Part shown: positions 20,347-31,910 of the stretch, one piece after another
Position numbering within the stretch: position 1 is the first letter of the stretch
How the letters are laid out: each line of letters starts with the position of its first letter
From: Emmonsiellopsis sp. PD_33
Taxonomy: Eukaryota > Ascomycota > Eurotiomycetes > Onygenales > Ajellomycetaceae
DNA length: 64,000 nt
Assembly: GCA_032988165.1 (NCBI GenBank)
Contig: JANTQF010000026.1
Location: 124,001 to 188,000 of the forward strand
Reading direction: 5' to 3'
Notes under the pieces: model-generated
The model's input: the letters and a program-made list of their open reading frames with translations, nothing else
The model's database searches: none
Told to the model about the DNA's origin: nothing
Program-made: the position numbers and the translations under genes

Positions 20347-21470
20347 ATGGCGAACTCACAGCAGGTTGTCAAGCTTCCGCGATTTCTCCTCCAACCCATC
20401 GTCTGGAATGCGTCATCCATAAATTTTTCCATGGTGACTGCTGGCTCGACCCCCAGCCTGTCACTGAGGTTATATGCCCCCAAAAAGAAACGGCGCACTA
20501 CCCCCGGCCGATCGATACATACATCCCATGCCCCTTCGCCTCGAAACTTCCACCCGTCCCTTCGATCACATCTTACAGCCTCAACTGCACCACTCCCCTC
20601 AAATCCTGCGCATCAAGATATAACCTCCGCTCCTATTAGGCACAATGGCGTATACGTCGCCGTATTCAAACCTGCCCGTCGAGCGTTCCACAGTACCCCT
20701 GCCAACCAGAGAGATCACCACTTTGATACGTTAAAGATCGTGCAACGGCTTAAGGCAGAAGGATTCAGCGAGGAGCAGGCAGTGGCGTTGATGCGGGTAT
20801 TGAATGATGTTATTGAAGAGTCGATACAGAATCTGACGAGGACAATGGTTTTGAGGGAGGGTGCGATTACTCCTTTCCTTACCCTCATGCGTTCTTTCAT
20901 GCGATCCCTTAGAGGAGGTCTACTCTAGGTTTTTTTTTAAAAAAAAATCCGGGATATCATTTCAATATCCCTGTATCTGACATTTATCATTTTATTCATT
21001 CAGACGTTGAACGTTCGACGTACACCCAGAAAGTCGATTTCGCCAAACTCCGCTCCGAGCTCCTAAACTCCGATTCTACCGAAACGCAACTCACCCGCTC
21101 CTCACACGACCGGATCGCTGGTGATCTTGCGAAGCTAACCTCACGTCTCCGTGATGAAATTGGGCGCACCCAAGCATCCGTGCGGCTAGATTTGAATTTA
21201 GAAAAAGGCCGGATTCGGGAGGAAGCTAATGGGCAGGAGATGAGGATTAAGGAGACAGAAACGAGGATTGAGCAGGAAGTTGCTGGTCTAAGGGAAAGAG
21301 TGGAGGCAGTCAAGTTCTCCACTTTGCAGTGGTTGATGTACGGATACCCTGACCCCTCATTTCCCCTCTCCTGTGTTATTTTGGTGCTGACCTACGTTTT
21401 TTTCTACTACAGGGGTGTCTGCACTGGTACCGCAGCATTGATTCTTGGTGCTTGGCGTCTGTTGATGTAA
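20347..21470 (+). CDS. MCUR1/CCDC90-like mitochondrial coiled-coil protein
   Basis: DUF1640 (PF07798) inner-membrane protein, related to yeast Fmp32 and animal MCUR1/CCDC90, linked to calcium uptake and cytochrome oxidase assembly. Exons 20347-20860, 21004-21337 and 21413-21470 give 301 residues. Seen: a basic, Ser/Thr-rich presequence with a possible cleavage near RRAFHST, the start of the domain at HFDTLKIVQRLKAEGFSEEQ, then YTQKVDFAKLRSELLNSD. A long coiled coil (about 220-285) follows, and a C-terminal TM helix (GVCTGTAALILGAWRLLM) completes the family layout. Intron 1 uses GT-GCGA, an uncommon but acceptable donor. The start is uncertain: ATGs at 20131, 20347 and 20431 are in frame, and 20347 was chosen as the best presequence. 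Confidence 0.82.
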
Positions 21471-21817
21471 AGCGCATTTCCGACTACCTAATCCGACCAC
21501 GTCGAGCCATAGAACGGCAACCCGGAATTATATCCCCCACAAATAATCGGAGGAGCGCGCAGACCCCGTACTCGGAGGATGAGAGATGGGACAATTCATT
21601 CGGTCCTAAACCTAGGACATCTCCTTTCAATACCCTCAGAAAGAACTTCACGATACATATTTCCTTTGTTCTCTCTCTGTATAGTATGATCAATAAAACC
21701 GCATTGCAACGAAATGCAATGCAATTGATAAATTCGATGCGCATGCATTTTCCCACTTTGGTGCTATCCACTAAGGAAAGAATAAAGCAAGCAGACCTTA
21801 TTTTGGAATTGAAGTGG
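21471..21817. other. Convergent 3' spacer
   Basis: 347 bases between convergent stops. Open frames are present on both strands but none looks coding. Confidence 0.45.
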
Positions 21818-22933
21818 CTAATCGAATTGGTCCCCACTGTCAGAATCGCTGCTGATAATGATGACATTCTCATTCACTGGACTAGGACATTCGGTAGCCC
21901 CTTTTGGACTTCCAACCCCAACACGGCCTACTCTCCTTTCATGATTTGACACGCGATCCGTTGCATCCTCTCCACCTTCACTCTTATCTCTTTCCACGGA
22001 AACACTCAATGCCTTGTCCCTAGCCAATGATCCATTTATAACCCCTTGGCACTCTTTCAAAAAATGCTCGATCGCAACTAATGGAACTCCATGCCTCATA
22101 GCAGTCTGGTCATCCCACGACGAGTGCAAGCCGACCAAACCCCCATCCGCTTCCCTCAATAGAGGTGCCCCAGAATGGCCCCAATACGTCCATGCATCGT
22201 GTTTCAGGGTCCCAATTTCCGAATTATCCTGCGGGTCTGCGCCTGGTATCATACCTCGGAACATGCCTTCCGATACCTCTATGAGGTTATAGTCTGTCTT
22301 CCTAGCAGTCGCTGATTCCAGATCCTCACTACCCGGCTGGCCGATACATATGATGCGCGTTTTCGCCTCCGGATTTCGGGGACAAAGGCGTACAAACGGA
22401 AAAGGACCAATCATAATCTCGCCCCCTGCGTCGGCGTCCCATTCGATTGCTACGATTTTGAGAAGTGCAATGTCCCGCTTCCCATCCCAGACCCGGCATT
22501 CGACTTGGACAGCCCGCCCGTCATAAAAGAGCAACCATCGCCTCTTAGATGAGGCTTCGTACTCCTCTTCTGTGTCTCCGAAGCAGTGCGCGCATGTGAT
22601 AACCCAGCCGGCGGGGTCGATACAGACAGCGCTACCAGCCTCGTGCTGCGCAAAGATCAAGCTCGCCGCAAGCCCAGTGCGGAGATGTGCGCTGGCCAAC
22701 GATTTCAGCGCGTTTCGGGCGTTTGAGGAGAGTCGTGCTTGCTTTTTGCGGAGGAGGGTTAGCTCCGCAGGTGAAAGGTTTGGTAACTTGGATCCCCGGG
22801 GAATGAATTTATACCCTCCGGCATGGGTTGATAGGGGCTCAGGGGGTGATGAGAGGGCGATAGACTTGTCACGTTGTGTCGCGGGGACAGGCTGTTTTGT
22901 GGATGACCGTAGCTTTCGCCCTGTGCTTGACAT
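21818..22933 (-). CDS. Trypsin-like (Trypsin_2) serine protease domain protein
   Basis: Intronless, 371 residues. A chymotrypsin-fold domain (about 85-295) with an apparently complete triad: H116 in VITCAHCFGD, D154 in KRDIALLKI and S254 in WGHSGAPLL. It has no signal peptide or PDZ domain, so it is not a typical HtrA and is probably nucleo-cytoplasmic. The N-terminus is basic (GRKLRSSTK). The C-terminus ends in VIIISSDSDSGD, a hydrophobic core followed by acidic/serine residues as in SUMO-interacting motifs. The combination suggests a protease acting on SUMOylated or nuclear partners; that is inference. It is divergent from the PNGase A gene. Confidence 0.85.
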   Translation of the reverse strand: MSSTGRKLRSSTKQPVPATQRDKSIALSSPPEPLSTHAGGYKFIPRGSKLPNLSPAELTLLRKKQARLSSNARNALKSLASAHLRTGLAASLIFAQHEAGSAVCIDPAGWVITCAHCFGDTEEEYEASSKRRWLLFYDGRAVQVECRVWDGKRDIALLKIVAIEWDADAGGEIMIGPFPFVRLCPRNPEAKTRIICIGQPGSEDLESATARKTDYNLIEVSEGMFRGMIPGADPQDNSEIGTLKHDAWTYWGHSGAPLLREADGGLVGLHSSWDDQTAMRHGVPLVAIEHFLKECQGVINGSLARDKALSVSVERDKSEGGEDATDRVSNHERRVGRVGVGSPKGATECPSPVNENVIIISSDSDSGDQFD

Positions 22934-23364
22934 GTTGAATTATTGACCGAGGAATACAATGAGACGTTTCTTCGTGATGAGATCAGTCCGTCTTCATTTC
23001 TTCAGGAATATGCAAAATGGATGTAAACAGATATCCTTTTTAGGCAGCACATATATCACATGACCCGGTCACCTGACCGTGATCGTCCGCAGCCCTGCAG
23101 TTTATTTCGACATCACCCTTGTCCATTCAATCCATGAACTTCGAAATGTTGAAATCAGGTTACGCTTGAATATTTAAGCGGCATTGGGCATGTGGTTGAA
23201 TATCTACCAAACGCCAACCTTGCATTTCAGGGCATGTATTGACAGCCCCTGACCGTGGATGTTCCCATCACAGATGCTCCTTCTGCCTTGATGCCGATGG
23301 ATGTTTGCGGCCCGCTCGTTAATGAACCGATTAAATATCCGTGTGTCGCCTCAATTATTCCATC
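22934..23364. promoter_or_regulatory. Divergent promoter, trypsin-like / PNGase A
   Basis: 431 bases with a perfect 14-base palindrome CGGTCACCTGACCG (23066-23079), i.e. CGG-N8-CCG, next to a CACATG element. Otherwise unremarkable. Confidence 0.5.
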
Positions 23365-25380
23365 ATGGACGCGAAGGACTATATTATTCGATTTGAAGGG
23401 GATGTGAAACGGCCAGATACTATCTCAAAGTGCGGCCGTATCAATCCGCAGATTCCAAGGGAACGTCCCTCTCATCGTACAGTTATGATATTTATCTTTG
23501 CTCTATTGGCCACATTGTTGTTCGCTTTCGCCAGGTCTCCTTATTCGCCGACGATAAAAGGGGCACTTCAGCAGTATGACAACCAACTTCGTTGCTTTCA
23601 GGTACACAAGCCTGTTACCAACGTACCGGATGAAGACAAGAGGGACGGATGCAACTTGGAAGTCCTGTTGATGAGGCACGAGTTTGGATTTAGCTATGGC
23701 CATCCATTTGTTGGTAAGACTGGCTCGAAATCCACTTTGAACAAATCCTGTGTATGTATCCTTTGATTAATGCCAATAAAAGGGAACTATGTACCTCCGC
23801 CATGCGACTTCGACACTGTAATTATGAATCTTACTGTTACATCCAAAGGCCGCCAATTTGATAGACTGGCACTAATGTTTCTTGGCGACACTGAGGTCTT
23901 TCGAACCTCAACGGCTGAACCAACCGCGAATGGCATTATTTGGACTTATATGAAAGATATGTCCATGTACAAGGCGCTATGGACGGAACCTCAAAAGCTT
24001 ATCTTTGACCTTGGGAACCTAATCAATGATGTATACACTGGGCCTTTCGATGTGACCCTAACCGCCACATTTTCTTTGGGATTCAGTGAAGTCAGAACCG
24101 CAGATGTTATCCTCCCCATATCTGCGCAGCGCTCGGCAGCCGACTCCCCAAGCGCGTTTAGTCTTCCCAAGGACAATGCGACTGTGGCGCATACTATTCC
24201 GGATACTGCTTCTCGAGCCATTGTGTCTATATCCGCATGCGGCCAGTCGACTGAAGAATTTTGGTTCTCAAACGTGCTCTCCTCCGATACCAATACGTTT
24301 AATGAAACTACAGGCCCACTCAATGGCTATTCCCCCTTTCGCGAGGTCCAGCTTTTCATTGATGACCAGTTGGCTGGAGTGGTGTGGCCATTCCCGATTA
24401 TATTCACCGGCGGTATCGCGCCTGGCTTCTGGAGACCTATGGTTGGGATCGATGCTTTTGATCTTCGCGAGCCGGAGATTGATATTTCTCCGTTTCTGCC
24501 TATTCTGACAGATGGTCGCGCTCATTCCTTTCGGATTAATGTTGCTGGCCTTGGGGACCCGAAATATGATGGAACAGCAGAACTTTCCAATCAAGTCGGG
24601 TCCTACTGGGTAGTTACTGGGAAAGTCTTCGTTTATCTTGATAAAGAACCGACTTTTCTTTCTGCAGATATTCCAGACAGGCGTATTTCGCCCACTATCT
24701 CGACGGATTTTAGCTCCAATATCCTGCATGAGTGGGTGGAGAATCCCGAGACGGGCGCAAACAAGACCCTGTCATATAACATCCATGTGTCCCGGTCACT
24801 TACCGTCTCCTCCCGTTCTTCAGAATGGAGCCAGAAGCTCACATTTTCCAACGCTGGATCCCTCTCCAGCCAGGGTTTAGCCCAGGTTAACGAACAGCAC
24901 ACATACGCCACATCCACCGCATCCGCCTTGACCGACGACGATGAAAGGGTTACTGTCAGCGAAACAACAAACTACTACCCCCTAGATGTTTTCTCGGAAT
25001 ATAACACCGGCTCAGACGGTTTGGAAATTGAAGCATCATTATCCCGCGGCTTGCATTACACGCTCTACAGCGACATTGATATTTATTCACCGTATACCCT
25101 AACATCTGGCCCCCTGAAATTCGACGCCACACAAGCTGGCGAAGCGACTTATATGTCAGCAGCTAATAGATCGTTTTCTACGGGGGATACCACGGAGTAT
25201 TTTGAGGAGGACTCGAGAGGGACCTTATTCATCACTCGTGTTCGAGCTGTTAATGGGAGTGTTGTTGGGGGAGATGGTATCCCGCCTGCTTTTAACTTAT
25301 TAGAGAATCAAGACGTGCCCCTTGGGAGAGATAGTGTGCGAGCTATTCTTGGAAGAGGGCCGGGGAAGAGTCTGCCTTGA
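23365..25380 (+). CDS. Peptide-N4-(N-acetyl-glucosaminyl)asparagine amidase A (PNGase A)
   Basis: Releases N-glycans from glycopeptides; acid PNGase family (PF12222), secretory pathway. Exons 23365-23713 and 23783-25380 give 648 residues. Seen: a basic N-terminus followed by one hydrophobic segment (39-56), a signal anchor giving a type II membrane topology. Two beta-jelly-roll regions follow with family patterns such as PPPCDFDTVIMNLTVTSKGR, LMFLGDTEVFRTSTAEP and, later, NISPFLPIL-like and FGHSFxI-like strands. Several N-x-S/T sites are present. The length is normal and the ORF intact. It could act on misfolded glycoproteins or free glycans at the cell surface. Confidence 0.88.
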
Positions 25381-26555
25381 ATCGTTTGGGGAAGGGTGCT
25401 CAGTGTAGATTTTCGGGGAAATTGGGATGGGTCCGTGTCGAGGAGTATAGATACTATATATATCCTTTTCTCTTTCCAGTGAAGTTAGTTACTGTTCGTA
25501 ATTATCCCACGTTATGAAGGGATTACCGACCTGCCTTTATATGATAAAACTATAATAAAACAGTGTGGTTTCTTCCCCCGCCTTGTATAGAATAGTAGTA
25601 ATAATACGGGATTTGCATATTTCCCCGCGAGGTGGAGAATGAATTCTCCTGAAAGGAAGAGAGGGATCATTGGCAGTAGTTAGTCCAAATGTGGCAGACG
25701 GAGCTGGAGTTAGGGTTAGGGCAAGCTTTGATCAGGGGCTGGTCTCATACTCCCCCGCAGTTTAAGTTACTTCGCCCCAACCTGATTTGCATGGCAAAAT
25801 GCAATCGACAATTATTAATAAAAGTAATATTCCGGGAATCTCAACACTCTTGGAAAAGCGCCGACGGGCCGAACGGAAGTTAATTTGGCTGGTTTATTGG
25901 CATGCTGACAAATGGCTTGGACTATTCTCCGCCTGGGAAGATAGAGTGCTAACAGGCCTTCTTCTGCGTCTTTACTCTGGAGGATGATGGCGATATCAAG
26001 GTCACGGTGTTCTCCTCCAACACCCCCAGGACTAAGAATTTCCGGTTTTGGGTCTGGTGGAAACATCTTGGCTGGTTGAACAGGCGAACTCGGCTTGTCT
26101 TCCTTCGCGCGTGGGCCAGTGCTTCGACATAAAAATAGTTTCAATGGGCCAGCAAGAAACCTGAATGGGCCCTATTCTTCAGCGAATGGAAAATCAAGAT
26201 ATTTCTTGCCTCCTTCGACTTTAAATGCAACAATTGGGTCAGGCTTCCTCGACAAGGATCTGGCCACCGACGTGCTCGCATTCGGCTTCAAGTCCACCAC
26301 CAAAACCCACACATCGCACAACTCGCCGAACACTCGTCCCCCGCCTGCCGTTCCAGACCAATCGCGGGCCATGAGCACGGAATCTGGGGCTGAGCTCCGC
26401 AGCCAAAACTCCGGGGTGGAAGTTACTTGGCTAACTAACTTAACTAGTTCAAACCCCGCCAGGAGAAGAACATCGAGCTCCCAGCTTCCCCCCAGAACAG
26501 ACAACAGTCCCAATCCCTTCAACAACCCAGAGTAGTTTTCGAGACAACGCCCATC
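25381..26555 (+). promoter_or_regulatory. Spacer upstream of second Zn2Cys6 gene
   Basis: 1.2 kb containing the PNGase A 3' UTR and probably a long leader of the next gene. Two adjacent TTAGGG units (25710-25721) are too few to be telomeric. An open frame at 26095-26535 lacks family features. Confidence 0.4.
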
Positions 26556-29203
26556 ATGGAAACAGTCGCCGTCCCACCAGAGCAGCCTCGAATTCGGAGA
26601 AAGAGAAAGTCCGTCGACGAGGAGGGCCTTCCTGCCGCGAAGAAGCCGGTGCAACGGAGAGCCTCGGCGGCTTGCCGAAGCTGTCGTGCTCGAAAGGTTC
26701 GCTGCGATGTTCTCCTGAAAAGCACTCCATGCACCAACTGCCGGCTGGATGGATCGGAGTGTGTTATTGCTGAGAGTAAACGGACGAAATTTGCTCGCGC
26801 GGCTAATGGCACGACGTTCCGTATCGCTGCTCCGGAGAAGGATAGGGAGAGCAAGGACGTCGCACAGGCCAAACAGGCGCCGATTAAAGAGATTATAGAG
26901 CGTCCAAGAAGTCAAAGTATTGAGAGAAGTAATGGTGAGCTCGGTATTTTTCTCATCTCATGTACCGTCACAACTTGAAGTTACCATGATAATAGGAGTA
27001 GCTGATTTTGTTCTGTTCCAATTCCAGAGTCCGATAACAGCGATTACGAAATTCAACAACAGACGGCATCTGAGCCGGTGATCGTGCATGATATGGTTCT
27101 CACGAACATGGTCACTATCATGCACCAGCTATTCGGGCCATCCCCAAACATGGGTAAAACCCACGCCCAATTGGAACTACCGAGATATATCAAAGAATTT
27201 CCACCACGCGTGGAAGCCGACGATATCGATTACCTTCAGGCCAAGGGCGCTCTCAAAATCCCCCATTTTGCACTCCGAAACGAACTTCTCAAGTGCTTCG
27301 TGAACTACGTTTATGTCTACATGCCCTTGCTCGATCTTGGTGATTTCTTGCAGACTATTTCCGAGAATAATGGGCAGAGACGAATCAGTTTGTTACTTTT
27401 CCAGGCCGTCATGTTTGCAGGGACTGCTTTTGTGGATATGAAACATTTACGTATGGCTGGATATCAGTCTAGGAAGGCAGCGCGGAAGACATTCTACAAA
27501 AGAGCAAGGGTAGGGCGCAGTTGATTCCTAGGGTATCTGAAATGAAACTAATAGATCATATCTAGGCCCTCTATGACCTTGATTACGAAGATGACCGAAT
27601 AACCATTATCCAATCTTTGCTTCTCATGAGCTACTGGTTCGAGACCCCCAATGACCAGAAGGACAACTGGCACTGGGTTGGCATCAGTTTATCATTAGCC
27701 CGACTCCACGGACTGCATCTCAATATAACAACCGCAGGGATAGGTGCTGCAACCCAGCGTATCTGGAGACGCATTTGGTGGTGCCTATATATACGGGATA
27801 AAGTGATCGCCCTGGGCATGAGGCGGCCTACCAGAATCACAGATCGGGAGTATGATCTTCCTGTTGCCAACCTAAACGATTTCGAATTCTTCGAATTTCC
27901 AACCCATCTACGGCAAATAGTTGGCAATTGTGAGGTGTTGAGCAATCCGACCTATCAACGAGAACTTGCTCTCCTATATATCGAAAAGGTTAAGCTCTGC
28001 CGCCATCTCCACCATGTGCTTTCAGTGCAATATCATACACCTCAGCATGACATTAATGTAACGCCAACATCGAGGATGGAACTTATACCGAAACGAGAAG
28101 TCGCAGAAATATCCCAAGTTCGTCATTACGATGATGCTCTCGACGAATGGCTCGCGAGCACTCCCGAAGAAACAAAATACTCTCCGAGATCCGGCAGCGA
28201 GTTATCCGAAGTCGAAGAAGTGCTACATATCCACCGCGCAATGCTTAAATTAACCTACCTATCGACTCGTAGCACTCTCCATCTCCCCCAGATTCTCCGT
28301 GCGCTACCAAACAAACTTCCCCCCGATCTCCATCTCAACTCCCTTAAAAAGGTCCGACAAACCGCCGCCGAAATCACAGATATCGCCCAAGATCTGCATC
28401 GTCTAAACCTAACCCGCTACCTCCCGGCATATGGCACGACCCCTCTCCTCTCCGCCGTCGCAACCCACGCCATCGACATCACCTCACACGACCCCACAAT
28501 CAAAATAAATAGCCTAAACCGACTACACCAATGCCTGCAAACCCTCCTCCGGCTCAAGGAGATATACTCAGCAGCCGACGTCATTACCAGCGCACTAGAG
28601 AAGATCATGAGCGAGGTGGGGGTGCAGTTATATACGTACAAGCCATGGGCCGCGCAGGGCGACGCGCAGACCCAACTGTTGCCAGATAATGATCTAGCCA
28701 GTCGGGTGCGGGGTTGTTATAGTAACATGGTTTCGCCAAAGGCCAGTCCACCCAGCTTGATCGTTTTGGATTCGATGGCGGATAGTCCGAGCGTGAAGGA
28801 TGAGGGGTATTCGACGTCTGAGCAGGAGAATGAACATGGAGCGGAGAATGTGCATGTGGACGTGGGTGTGGGTGTGGGTGTTGATACGACCATGGATGTT
28901 GATGAGCGCTCTAGCATTGCGCATAACAGTCCAAGCGGGAATGATAATGAGAGCACCAATGTCACAATTGACCAATCGAAGTCGCCGCAAAATAATATCT
29001 TAGATACTGCGGATACTGCTAGTCCGCAGAGTCAGTCCAAACCCACGCCGTCCGTCACCAATCCCGATCCCTCGCGATCTCAGTCTCCGGAAGATACAAG
29101 TACGATATCGCTTGGCTCTAATGAGGGGATGGGAGCGGGGTTTGACAGGATGCTTGAAGAGTTTGTCGCGAGTACGAGATGCTTGAGTTGGGATTTGAGT
29201 TGA
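26556..29203 (+). CDS. Zn2Cys6 transcription factor (CTF1-beta-like)
   Basis: Nuclear regulator. Exons 26556-26934, 27028-27509 and 27566-29203 give 832 residues. Seen: a basic NLS-like region (RRKRK near 15), then a zinc cluster with C40, C43, C50, C59, C62 and C69 spaced CX2CX6CX8CX2CX6C and the sequence ACRSCRARKVRCD. The fungal_trans domain follows (about 190-480), with the characteristic SYWFETPNDQKDNWHWVGIS and RRIWWCLYIRDK segments. The acidic, Ser/Asp/Asn-rich C-terminus (about 690-815) includes a short VDVGVGVGVD repeat encoded by GTGGGT units. Closest in style to cutinase transcription factor 1 beta / FarB-like regulators of lipid or ester use; this is a judgement from memory. No obvious target genes adjoin it. 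Confidence 0.9.
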
Positions 29204-30013
29204 TTTGGAATAAGGGGGGGGGGATGTATATGATGAGAACTTTATGCTGGAGATGGAATAGTTATAAATGACTGATGAATGAGTTGATGAATTGATGAAT
29301 GAACAGATCGATGGAAAAGACAAATGAATAAATTGAAGAAATACCTCTTTTTTTCGTGGGGGCACTGACCGACCGAGGCATGTTCAGTTCAGTTCTTAAT
29401 ATTTTCCTCCTTGTTGCTAATTTACAGATGAAATGCATAAATTATCCAGCTTGTTATCAAGAAAAAAGAATGAAAATTTGACCACGAATACAATCAGGAT
29501 ATAATTTTTTTCTCTTTTTTCTTTTCTATCTCTCTAATTTTTCTCTTGAGGATACAATGCAGTGTGTTCTTCAATACATACATATCCCATCTTCTTCAAA
29601 GCACTGTACCATGAAATGTATAACAGGCGAACCTCATCGCCTCTTCCATCCACGTGGAGACTTTTCGGGAAAAAAAAAAAAAACCAAGAAACAGCATGCT
29701 CTATCTTGCGGGGTTTTACCTCCGCCAAACCGGCCGCAGGTGGATATTAGAAAACTTTGAGAGGAGTGGGGGGAATCAAAAATGGAAAAGGTTGAATGAA
29801 CATGAAAAGAGGGTTTAGAGGGGGGATTGATTGTATCAAAACAGGAATAATATAACAGTGAAAGTCATTAGGAGTGGGAAAAAGAAATAGAACTAATCAA
29901 GCGCAAAACGTGTATCCCTATGCAAAACCGGAGGAAAAAACGCATTACCAACATGCACCAAATATTAAATTAGAAAAGTGAAAAGAGAAACCAAGAGAAA
30001 AGAAAAACCCCAT
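29204..30013. other. Convergent 3' spacer, Zn2Cys6 / DHA2 MFS
   Basis: 810 AT-rich bases with homopolymer runs (T near 29510, A near 29671). No gene seen. Confidence 0.5.
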
Positions 30014-31910
30014 CTATGCAGGCATTCCATCAATCTTTTTCCCCTTGACGCTCTTCCACTCGACACCTAGAGCTCCAATAACCCCCAACGCCGACATAGC
30101 GATGGATGCATACCACGTATTTGTCAAGGCGGTGTTATATAGAGTCTGGACAGCGTCGAGGTATTGTTCTGGGATCACTCTCTGGAGAGAAGTAGCACCC
30201 TGGGTTAGGACAATTGTTGGATCCACGGTTGGTGCGGCAGCCGCCATGCCGCCGACAAGTTTGTTCGTGAAGATATTCTGGGCGACTGAGACGAAAAGCG
30301 CGCCGCCAAACATTTGGGTAAACATGACAATGACGGTTCCGATGGCGACCTCTTCGAGAGAGAGCACTACCTGCACCGTGAGAAGTGGCAGCTGCATGCC
30401 CAGTCCAATACCGGCCCCGTAGAGGACTTGATATCCAATCCACGCTGAATGACCCGTGTTGGTTGAAAACGTTGTGAGCAAGCCAGCCCCGACGGCCCCA
30501 AATATGGTAGAGATAAAGTAAAACGGCGTGTAGTATCCAACCGTAGTTATGGTGGCGCCACCGATGATGGAGAAGATCACAAGAGATAGAACCATGGGAA
30601 TAGTCATGATACCCGACTTGGTCGCGGAGACGCCCTTGATTGCCTGGAACCAGATAGGAAGGTAAAATACCAGAATGAAGAATGACGCGCCAAGGAAGAA
30701 CGAGAAGAGAGCGCTAAATGCGACGCTCCGTTGCTTGAGAATATGTGGTGGGACAGTTGCTTTCTCTCCCCTCCATATTTGGATGGCCACGAAGGCGGCC
30801 ATAAGGAGGGCAAAGAGAACGAACAGAACAATAATGCGCGCGCTGTTCCATGGGTATTTGGTGCCTCCCCACTGAAGGGCGAGGAGCAAACAGATGACGC
30901 CGGGCATAAATGTCACAGTTCCCAGGGGGTCCAATTGATCGATTTGAGCTTTCCAAGATTTCGGGGCACTTAATTTCTGTTTCGGGGACTTCAGGAACCA
31001 GCCAACGCCCAGAACTGTAACGGCACCAAGTGGAAGGTTGATGTAAAAGCACCATCTCCAGGAAACATGGTCGGTAAAGGCACCACCCATCAACGGTCCA
31101 GCAACCGAGGCAATACCGTACATGGAGCCAAACATACCATTATCTGTTTTATACGTTAGCTCGTGAAAACAAATACCAATTAATGGGGTAGAACATACAA
31201 ATTGGACGTTTTTCCAAGGGGATGGAATAAGCGATAATGACCATAGCTCCAGCAAAAATACCCGCTGCACCCATGCCGGCAACAGCGCGACCGATAATCA
31301 AGGCTTCTGAATTTGGTGCGGCACCACAAACAGTTGATCCAATCTCAAAGACAATAATCGCGCCCAGGAAGACCCATTTGACCGGATAGAAGGTGTACAT
31401 TTTCCCGAAAATTAATTGAAAGGCGCAGGTGGTTAGCAAGTAGGAGCTTCCATACCAGCCTACGTCGTCAAGAGCCTTGAAATGGTCCGAAATCTTTGGG
31501 ATGGCAGTTGCTATAATAGTATTATCCTAAATCAGGTAAAGAATTGTATTAATTAGCCGCCTGCCCTCAATGTTCATAGAAAGATAAGGACGTACCAATG
31601 CGACAAGTAGGACAGCAAAGCATAAGCCAAGGATAACAATCACGAGTGGAAAACCACTGAGATAAACTATCTCATCATTGTCCTGCTCCGCGTTTGAGGA
31701 TTCTGCCTCTGTCGCGTCGGGGACGACTTTCTCGCCCGTGTCTATCGATATCTGCGAATTCGTGGTTACATCCTGTGCGGGATCTGTACCCTTCTCTGAT
31801 CCGACGACTGAAGCGGCATTGCTAGGAACCACGGTGGTTGCACGAGACACAGGTAACTCTCCTGGAGGACCATCGGGTTTGCTAGAGAAAAGCGTATTCA
31901 GGGATTTCAT
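30014..31910 (-). CDS. MFS drug exporter, DHA2 family (14 TM)
   Basis: Proton-coupled exporter of toxins, drugs or secondary metabolites; plasma or vacuolar membrane. Exons on the minus strand: 31910-31596, 31526-31199 and 31143-30014, giving 590 residues. Seen: a hydrophilic N-terminus of about 75 residues, then LDNTIIATAIP across the first junction (the TM1 D1 motif of DHA2), GRAVAGMGAAG and, in TM5, antiporter motif C in VAGPLMGGAFTDHVSWRWCF with YINLPLG. The RWCFYINLP segment and about 14 hydrophobic helices place it in the aflatoxin-efflux-like DHA2 group. No biosynthetic core gene is nearby, so it may serve general resistance. Intact. Confidence 0.92.

Noticed and set aside
25710..25721. 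Two adjacent TTAGGG units, telomere-like
   Set aside because: Only two units and flanked by ordinary genes, so not a telomere or clear relic.
26095..26535. Open frame of 146 codons upstream of the second Zn2Cys6 gene
   Set aside because: Both strands are open here, composition is random and no family is recognisable; probably leader sequence.
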